This document shows positions 46,760 through 56,500 of a stretch of 64,000 nt of DNA, piece by piece. Position 1 is the stretch's first letter; each line of letters opens with the position of its first letter. This DNA is from Omphiscola glabra (Eukaryota; Mollusca; Gastropoda; Lymnaeidae). A program made the translations under genes and the position numbers. The notes beneath the pieces are model-generated. The model was not told the DNA's origin and made no database searches. It saw only the letters and a list, made by a program, of their open reading frames with translations. The DNA lies in the NCBI GenBank assembly GCA_964017045.1, contig OZ024798.1:28572347-28636346 (forward strand), given 5' to 3'.

Positions 46760-48980
46760 TATTGCGCGTGTTATGATAAACGTTTATTTGCCTTCACGTA
46801 AAAAAAAAAATCAAAATAGAATCCTTTAAAGACGTATTTATCTATTAAAATCCCATCTACATACATTGGAGCCAGAATTATCAATAAATAGATCGTGGGA
46901 CCTTAAAATATATTAGAAGAAGAAAGCCCATGTCTCCAGTAAATTTCAGTTTTGTCCATTCATCTCAAGAACTTATGCATTAGAAAATGTTGTTTGACGT
47001 CAGATGCACATGTTGGTTATTGTATACACGTGTTCCCTAGCGACCCTTAAGGCCACATAAAGGTGTCATTTTACTACTGGGATTATTACATTTTTTTCAT
47101 ATTATTTACTATAGGAATAATTAGTTTAAAAAACAAATCATCGATTTATTGTTAAATTTAATTTTGCGTTAAATTTAACAACCCCTAAACGAACAACACA
47201 TTTAAAACAAAAGTTTCTCTTATAAATCCTGAATTTAAAAAAAAAACATGCATACAAGTAACGCACTTTATAAGAACCCCAGTTAGTGACCCCCCCCCCC
47301 AAAAAAAAAAAATCAAGACTCACAACCACACAATTTTTTCACTCCCTTAAACTATATTAGATCTAATATTCTAATGAACCACCCGCTTTTACACTGCAGA
47401 TGTATTTCACCAACAATTGTAGAAAAACACCAAAAAAAAATGTTACGCATCAAACGCACTTGGGAATTTGAAAAAACAACAATCTAATTTTGCGCAGTTA
47501 TCGGGAATTTTATATGATTATTCCCCTTGAAAAACAGAAAAAAAACTGATATTTGTGGGGTTGGTGTTGAAGGTTTGGGCTGAAAATTTGAAATAATGTG
47601 TTGTGATCTGCATTAAAGTCTATGTGCAAAGTTTCAGCTCGATAGGTTGATTGATGGAAAGTGGGTCAATTAGCCGTCAGAAAATTTTTGCCACAAACAT
47701 AAGCGATGTTAATGTAAAGGATTTAAAGAAAGAATTCGATGCTAACATGCTCCTGTCGAATCAAATAAAAGAGGTTCACGATGCTATTCCTTTTTGTCAA
47801 CGTAAGACGGCAACTTCATCCAGGAGAACAAAAATGTAGTTTTGACCCTGAAATCTTTTCTTTTCTTTATGGATCTATGAACAGAACTATTTTTTTTTAA
47901 AAAAGTATCCGTTCCTATTTTCAATGTTGTTGGTGCTGGTCAGTGTTACCGGACATATATTTTTATGATGGGATGTCGATTCTTATTGTCTATTGACAAT
48001 TCAGTAAGACTAGTCATAACGTAAATGAGACATCATAAGTATTTATCTTAATTTTTTTTTACATTTAAAAAAAAAAAAGATAACCCAAGTAGTTAATTTA
48101 TTTAAAAGGTGTAGAGTTTAACGTTGTGGTGTCTGACTTTCTTGTGCATACTCTTCAACGCAATTTGTATGAGTCCCCTTTTTGTAAAGAATGTTTCTGG
48201 GTTGGTCTCATAACCCCAGATGAATGACGTCACCACTTGAATAGACACTTGAGCCACTTGTCGTGTTCGGGGTGCGCACTTTGGTGAAAATGGTAAACAG
48301 AAATGGCAAATGGCGAAAAATAAAATAACCCATATTTTTTAAAGAGTTATTTTAAATTATAAAATAGGTTATGAAAACAAGACTTTAAAACAGTGACACC
48401 AAACCCATTAACAATATGTATTTATTATTTTTATTTAGTGAAAGAAGTGCACAACGCGCGCGCACATACACTTACAACATACTTCTTTTTCTTCTAAATT
48501 TCGTATTTAAACTCACAGACTAACCAGACACACGAAAGTCTCTAAATATTAGAATTGGACATCTTAATTGAAACCGTGTAAGCGGGATGTAAGACAAACT
48601 TTAGAAGAATCCAAATGAAATCAGAACAAACAAATATTAGGCAAGCATGTAGAAATCGACATCACATCTTTGTATGAGCGACTTTATACACATATTAACA
48701 GATTAAAGTATACGCATTTTGACATATAACAGCATGCACATAACGCCAAATATAAGCATACACGAATTAAGAGATAAATGAATACTGGAAATTGATTTGC
48801 ATATTTTTTACACACATAGGTAATTAGATGTATACATTACAAGTAATGGACTTCTCAAAGAGACGTCTTGGGGTTTCAACGATACATTTAAAAACACACG
48901 TTACATAAATCATTAAATTATGCGAAAGTTGAAGTTTAGGTTTTTTGAAGAAAGAAGTTTTGAAAGACTAGAAGAGATAG
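46760..48980. other. Intergenic, nothing recognised
   Basis: AT-rich with homopolymer runs. A short open frame near 47651-47839 (+) has no recognisable motif. TGACGTCA occurs near 46996 and 48225. Confidence 0.5.
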
Positions 48981-48983
48981 TAT

Positions 48984-49374
48984 TGTGGAGTGTCCAGACA
49001 ATAATCGACCCGTGGAGTGTCCAGACCATAGTCGACCCGTAAGGGATGGTGGGGGAGTCCTACATCAAACAAAGTGTCAAGCTTGTCAGATTGCCGCGAC
49101 GGAATGGCGGCGTTGGTTTATGACCTATTACGCGGTGTGTTACATAAGAAGGGGATTGGGGCCCTGGGAACTTGGGACTTATAAAAGGGACAGTAGGACG
49201 GGACTAAGAGAACTCAGCCGGGGAGAACTCAGCCGGGTAGGCAGGTGGACGGACGGGAGTAGAGAGGGACCGTGACAGTCGGAGTTGAGTACGACAGAGA
49301 GAGCGAGAGAAAGTGACGTCAAAGGATAAGACAAATAAATGTTCAAAGACTATAACCATTTTTGAGTTGTCACA
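48984..49374 (+). promoter_or_regulatory. LTR-like or promoter segment (TATA plus AATAAA)
   Basis: This non-AT-rich segment starts TGTGGAGTGTCC with a 28-bp tandem duplication, has a TATA box TATAAAAG at 49180-49187, GA-rich sequence and TGACGTCA after it, AATAAA at 49334-49339, and ends TTGTCACA at 49374. A TATA box followed about 155 bases later by a poly(A) signal, with TG...CA ends, is the layout of a solo LTR. No target-site duplication or internal retrovirus-like gene was found, so an ordinary promoter is also possible. Confidence 0.4.
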
Positions 49375-50395
49375 TTAGTGTAGACGAGAGACAGAGTGAA
49401 CAAGGTTGCAGATTGATTAGAGAGCAGAGACGACCAAGGTTCTTTACAGTATTAACAGGTGGTTAATATGGAATAACCAATGCCATTAACTTTCTTTGAC
49501 GTGCACACATTAGTTGATGCTAGTCTTAGGCGTACACCTGTTTATCGCCAAACCATAGTATTACTATAGAGCATGTAACATTTACTCCAACTGTGTGGAG
49601 GAGGACTGCATGGAAGGTGCAGTGAATGACGAAAGAATCGTTGTGGATGAAAGGAAACAAAGAAAGCCCCGGGTTACAGGGAAGATGTCGGCTGGTTTAT
49701 TATGTTATGCCTCTTTCAAGTTTTTTTTTTTGGTATGGTTGGTGGTTGTGCATGTCACTGGTGTCAGCTGGAGTTGTATTTTTTTGTTTGGCAACAACCT
49801 TCGCGTGTTGAACTTTCCAGCATGATTTGTTTTTTTGTAACACGCGTCGGTTCCCGTGACATTTTCGCGCTCGGGGAGACTGTGCCCCTCCCCCCCCCCC
49901 CCCCACGCCGGGGATTGTAAAACAGCTGCTCGGCGAAGCACGTCAGTGATATTGTTCCAGGTAGCTTGGGAAGTCTGAACAATTCAGTTGACGTTCTCTT
50001 TATTTTCTTCAGTTAGATTTGTTCAACATTTTTTAGCCGACCGAGTCCGTCATATGATCATACATATTATTTGGTACCCAAATGTTATTAGTGTTTTCAT
50101 TATTAAAGATACTAGTAAACTAGCTCAATCCTTTTTAACTGCGATGATGCTTCGAGATTTAAAAAAAGATAATTTAAAGCTTCATTTCATCATATCTGAG
50201 ATCCAAGCTAATAGTACTTAGAAAGCCTTCAAACCAAATGCAAACAATGTTCATTTGTGTCTCATCGAAACGAGCTGCGTCAAAAATTGAATTCAATAAA
50301 ACAAAACAAAATTATGACATATGTATTAAATTATAACATTGCATTGTCAATACATCAGTTTATGGTTGTAGCATGGAATTAATGTCATTTAGAGA
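49375..50395. other. Intergenic and 3' flank of the VWC-repeat gene
   Basis: A C-run lies near 49889-49904. A reverse-strand AATAAA hexamer near 49999-50004 is a candidate poly(A) signal for the gene whose stop codon is at 50396. No gene is seen. Confidence 0.45.
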
Positions 50396-50532
50396 TTAGC
50401 AAACTTTTCTGTCGTGTGGCGATGACTTGCACGTGTATGTTCCATCATCGCGGCAGACGCAGGTTCTCTCCTTGCAGTCCTCCACGTTGGCAAACACTCG
50501 AGTGTAGTAAGTGAATCTTCCAACTGTACAAC
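50396..50532 (-). CDS. Terminal exon of the VWC-repeat gene
   Basis: 137 nt after TTTGTTTCAG. Encodes GCTVGRFTYYTRVFANVEDC then KERTCVCRDDGTYTCKSS, ending KVC and a TAA. It has six cysteines, a reduced module that lacks the first C-x2-C pair and uses C-x-C once. The phase-1 junction with the big exon (AAA G | GT TGT) supports the model. It was separated by a 1.56-kb intron holding a minisatellite and would be missed by an annotation that stopped at the end of the big exon. Confidence 0.85.
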
Positions 50533-53500
50533 CTGAAACAAACAAGCACATGTGGTCAGATGGAGGCGGTAAGATGCCTCGGTGCGGCGAAAAGGTTGGA
50601 GCTGAGCCGTCACCGCAAACTGAAAAGGCGAAATTTCTACCGACTGTTTGTTTGAATGGAGATCTCTTGGAGGGAAGGGCGAGTTAAAACGCACAAAAAA
50701 GTAGAATTTCTTATTTAAATATATTTTGCTTGTGGTGTGACTGCTTCCATTTCCGGATAGCGCGCAAAATATAATTCCCGATAACTACGCTAAATGATTT
50801 ATTTTTAAAAAAAATAAAGAAACTGTATTTGGTGCGTAATATTTTCTTTTCTTTTCGGAAAATGAAAGCATCTCAATTTAAATATGTATGGCATCTTTCC
50901 GTCTACAAGAGACGATAGATTTATCTTCTCTGGTTGCAGCTCTTTGTGTGGCTAATGAGACCTATCCTCGAGTGGCAGTCTCTTTTGCATGTCCCACACA
51001 CGAAATATTAAGATATGTTGTAATAAATATTCGTTTTATAGTGGTTGGGAAATCAGAATGTTAAAATAGTACATGGGCGTGAAATAAAAAGTATTCAGAG
51101 ACGTATCATTGGGGGGGGGGGGGGTTAGGGGTGTAGCAAAAATTGTGATTTTTAAATGTGCGTTAGTTGAATTCATGTTTTCTAAAGTAACGTTAGTAGA
51201 TGAGAAGTTCACGCATTGCTGTCGCCAATGTTTGGTGAGCTATAACTAGTATAAAACGAAAAAAAACGTGCAGAAGCATAGATGAGCACTCTATAAAGCC
51301 AAAGAAGGACTGAGCAGAAGTGTAGATAAGCACTATATAAAGCCAAAGAAAGACTGAGCAGAAGTGTAGATGAGCACTCTATGAAGCCAAAGAAAGGCTG
51401 AGCAGAAGTGTAGATGAGCACTCTATGAAGCCAAAGAAAGGCTGAGCAGAAGTTTAGATGAGCACTCTATAAAGCCAAAGAAAGACTGAGCAGAAGTGTA
51501 GATGAGCACTCTATGAAGCCAAAGAAAGACTGAGCAGAAGTGTAGATGAGCACTCTATGAATCCAAAGAAAGACTGAGCAGAAGTGTAGATGAGCACTCT
51601 ATGAATCCAAAGAAAGACTGAGCAGAAGTGTAGATTAGCACTCTATGAATCCAAAGAAAGACTGAGCAGAAGTGTAGATGAGCACTCTATAAAGCCAAAG
51701 AAAGACTGAGCAGAAGTGTAGATGAGCACTCTATGAAGCCAAAGAAAGACTGAGCAGAAGTGTAGATGAGCACTCTATGAATCCAAAGAAAGACTGAGCA
51801 GAAGTGTAGATGAGCACTCTATGAATCCAAAGAAAGACTGAGCAGAAGTGTAGATTAGCACTCTATGAATCCAAAGAAAGACTGAGCAGAAGTGTAGATG
51901 AGCACTCTATGAATCCAAAGAAAGACAGCAGAAGTGTAGATGAGTGCTCTATGAATCCAAAAGATTCGAATTGAATGTAGACGTATCTTAAATATGTTTT
52001 ACTTGTACTAATTTTTTGAAAATATTTTCTGCACAAACTTTCCTGTTGAACTCCCATGAGCGTGCAAACATAAAATTGTTTTACTTTATTTACCTTTCCT
52101 TTCCTCCATGGGAAGCTTATCGGGCAGCTCGCAGATGTTAACTGTAGCATGAGGTGGACACGATGCTGTGCCGTTACACTGGCAATGGCACACCGACTCG
52201 TAGCAGCCCACCTGTCTCATGAAGTTGCTAAGCTTCCCGACCGTTTGACCGTCAATAGTACACACTTTACATCCGGGTATCGAATCAATAGTGATTGCCG
52301 GACCCCTGGGATGAGGGTCTGGCTGGGTCCTGGCGTTGCCTACTGAGACCGATGATGCGCTTAAGGATAAAGCCGGCCCAGAGGCTGGCGCTGCTGACGC
52401 TACTGACGCTGCTGACCCTACTGACGCTGCTGACGCTCCCGACGCATGTGCTGCAGATGACCCACAGATATTTTTGAGTTGCTCTTTAGGGCAGACGTAC
52501 GTGCCGTTACAGTAGCAGTGGCAGTTGTGTTGGAAGCATCCCCGGTTGAGTTGGAAATCCTGTCGCGGTATGAAGACCTCTGCATCAACTCTACACTCCT
52601 TGCAGCCTCTCCCGCGGCCATCGTCAAGAGCTTCGGCCTTGCAGATGTCAACCATGTCGTCGTTGGAGCAGGACCATGACCTGTCGCAGTTACAGTCGCA
52701 GACTCGCTGCATGCAGCCATCTCTCAAGAAGAACTTTGAACCACCTGGGTATCTCACCCCGTGGACCTCGCATTCGTAGCAGGTTTCTCTTGCAGCAGTC
52801 ATCATGCCCGCTGCATTCTCGGACACGCGCAGCTCTCCAACCATCCTCGGTTCGGTCTCCCCGGCGCGTGCCTGGTCAGCGGCGTAGGCGTCGTCTCGCG
52901 CTGTGAGCGGGTCGACCATTCGCCCCCTCTCATGCCTGGATGACGGAGGACAGATGTTGGCTGGTTGGTTGTTACACATCATTCTTCCGGCGCAATTACA
53001 CGTGCATTGAAACTCGTTACAGCCTTCCCTGTACGAAAACCGGACATTGGCTGGGTACTCGGTTCCCCGAACTAAACAGGTCATACACTCAGGCTGGGGA
53101 TTCTGTGTGGCTGTACCCATTCCTTGGTTGCAGTTAGCCGCTTGACGACCCGAGCATTTGTACAATCCTCCGCACGCGCAGTAACAATTCATCTCCATGC
53201 AATCCTTGACGAAAACAAAGGTGGAGTTGCCGGCCCTTACCGTACCGTCTATCAAACAACCCGAACATTGACCATTATTGCTTCCCTGACCCTGGTCTTG
53301 GAGATTCGGTTGTAGCACAAATCCACCCCCTTCACCGGCTGACGGGAAAAATGGCTGGTGATAGACGAGGACGCTTGTGCCGAGAGTTCCACAAGTTGTG
53401 CAGGCTGGCATTACTGCGGGGTTTCCTGTCTGAGGCAGCCCCGTGTGAACAGGATAAACATTGCTGAAGCCAGTCAATACTGACGACGGCATATCAGCAG

Positions 53501-56500
53501 AACAGCCCTGTATCTGGGTGGACGAGGGGCACGTGTATGTGCCGTCGCACTCACATTTACACTCTTTTTCTACACAGCCCTCTCTGACTGTGAACCCCAT
53601 GTTTCCGGGGAAGACCATGTGATTGTAGATGCAGTTACCGCAAGTGGCTTCCTTTTCCTGAGAGGTGCATTCACTGTTCGAGGTGAGCCTGCACCGGTGA
53701 AGGCCGCTGCACATGCAAACGCATTTGTAAACCACGCACCCTCTCCGCATGTCGAAGTGCGCGCCCGCCGGGTATGTATTAGATTCAAATCTGCAGCGTT
53801 GACACTGCCCGTCATTTACACTCAACTGAGAGCCACCGTCCTCTGGGTATGACTGGTGCCCTAAGCTGTGGGATGATTCAGGAGACAACCCAGAGGACGT
53901 AAATGTTGTCGAAGATTTGTCCTCATACTGACCCAGCTGGCTGTTGGCCGAGTCTCTGGCCGGGGAGTATCTTGTATCCACCTTTACGGCGTAGCCGCCC
54001 CCTGTTCTGTCATCGGTTGACTTGACGTACGTGTTATCCTTTCCGTCGACAAAGACCCAGGCGGATGAATCGACTTCGACGGTGCTCTTCTTGCCTGCTG
54101 TCCTTGACCCCGTCGATGTCGAAGTCAAAACCTCCCTCCTAGGCACCGCGTTGGCTTGCACGTTTAAAGTCGAAGAACCCGACACTCGTTGGTTCCCTTC
54201 ACAGATGTTGGTCTCCTCGGCGCACTGCCACCTACCGTCACAGTAGCACAAGCAGTTTCTTAATCGCGTGCAGCCTCGATCCACTGAAAACGCCTCATTG
54301 GGTGGAAACTGTCTCCCGTCCAAGACGCATGGCCTGCAGTTGCTCCTGCTCTCGGTGTTAGACCTGCCGTCTTGTTCTCTGGTGTTCACGGCGCTTTGCG
54401 ACGCGATGTCCGTTTGCATGTAAGATGTTCCACTTTCTGCTGTTCTCGTCGATGACTGACTAGAAGAAGCAAAGTCTTGTCTCGTTCGCACGTCGCTGGC
54501 CCTTGAAATCAAAGACTTGGCAGCATTCGATTCCTGATCCCTCGCTCGGCAGAGATTGACCGACCTCTTCTGATCGCACGTCCACTGTCCGCTACACGCA
54601 CAGCTGCAGTCGATTTGGTGGCATCGCCGGGTGAACTTGAACTGTGAATTTCCTGGGTACATCTCCGATCCAATACGACAGGGCTTACACTGAGCCGTGC
54701 CGAGTGGTCTCCTCTGATCCGCACCGCTGCAGATGTCACGGGTTTTGGCTTGTGGGCACACCCAGCTGCCGTCACAGTTGCAAGTGCACTCGTAGCGAGC
54801 ACATCCTCTTTCCAAAATAAAATTTGAGTTGCCGTTGAACTGCTCTGAATCGGATACCCTACAAGTCTTGCAAGCCGGTGTGGTTTCTGGTTCACTATCC
54901 CCTGTTTTGCATACTCTCCTTGCGGTCTTGCCAGGACAGTTATAGCTCCCGTCACAGTTGCACCTGCACTTGTAGTGGATGCAGTTCTTCACCATTTCAA
55001 AGTTGGTGTTTCCTGAATAAAATTCGTTTTCGGAGATCAAGCAAGATCGACATCCACCTGGAACCTCGCCTTTACAAACATCCCTGGCGTCTTCTCCGGG
55101 ACACGACCAGCCTCCATCGCAGTTGCACCTGCATTTGTAATTGATGCAGCCTTTCCGCAAATCAAAAACTTGATTGGCTGCGTAGCGTTCGGTCTCGGAC
55201 ACTCTGCAGACACGACACCCTCCGGGGACTTCACCGAGACAAACATCCCTCGCCGACTCGCTGGGGCAGTTCCAGCTGCCGTCGCAGTTGCATCTACAGT
55301 CGAAGTGCGTGCAGTCTTTCTTCAGCGTGAAGTTCGTCTCCCCCCTGTGGTATTCGGAATCTGAGACCATACAGCTTCTACAACCACCGATTGTCTCGCC
55401 ACGGCAAACATTTCGCGCGTCTTTACCAGGACACGAGTAGCTTCCGTCGCAGTTGCACCTGCACTTGTAATGCAGACATTCTTGTCGGAGCACGAAATCT
55501 GACTCCCCTTCATGTTCCACTTTCCCTTCCGGTGTGCTAATCGAACACTTTTGGCAGTTGTTCCTGACACCAATCGGGCACGTGTTGCGGACGGTGTTCC
55601 CCGGACACGACCAGCTGCCGTTACAAAAGCAATCACACGTGTACTCGAGGCAACCAGTTTTGTGGGTGAAAACTGTGTTATTTTGGATAAGTCTCCCGTC
55701 GACCTTGCACTGAAGACATCTATCCGTGCAAGCCCAGCGACTTTGCTGAGCCGGGCAGCTCCAGCTGCCGTTGCAGAAGCAATCACAATTAAACTGAACA
55801 CAATTTTCCGTGAATTGAAATTTGGTATTGGGCTGGTACAGTTGACCATTACTCGCTTTACACATGGAGCAGACGTCATCGCCCGAGGTGCCGTTGTTCA
55901 GGCAAATGTTTTGTGCTGATTGTGGGAAACACTGCCAGCTTCCGTCACAGTTACAGCGACAAGATGTGAAGCGTGTGCAGCCGTCAATGAGCTCGAACAC
56001 GGTGTTCCCCGTGACAATTTTCCCTTTGGCTCTGCACTGAGTGCAAGTGCTCGATGATACCTCTGACGTGGCAGAGGTGCGATTTTGTTCGGGACAGATG
56101 TTTCTAGCGTACTGCGGCTGGCACTGCCACGAACCATCGCATCGACAGATGCAGCTGCGGTACTCTGTGCAGCCGTCTCTCAGTTCAAATCGTGAGTTTC
56201 CCCTGACTATTTTATTTTTGGCGTTACATGTCAAACATTGACCCGACGTAACCGTTACATCACGAGAGCCACTCTGCCTCTCTGATGTTTCAGAGCTAGT
56301 GCCTTCACGTCCAGATCTGTCGCCACTGTTGCAAGTGTTGGTGGCATACCGGCCCGGGCAATTCCACGTCCCGTTGCAGCTACAAAAGCAATTCCTGTAA
56401 CTGGTGCATCCGTTTGTCACGTCAAAGTAATCGTCTCCCTTAAATACTGATCCATAGGCCTGACAAGTTCTGCATGCAGATGGCAATATCCTCGTTGTGG

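Noticed and set aside
46577..46801. Leucine/tryptophan-rich hydrophobic frame that looks like a membrane repeat protein
   Set aside because: Encoded wholly by a 27-bp tandem repeat, short and without supporting flanks.
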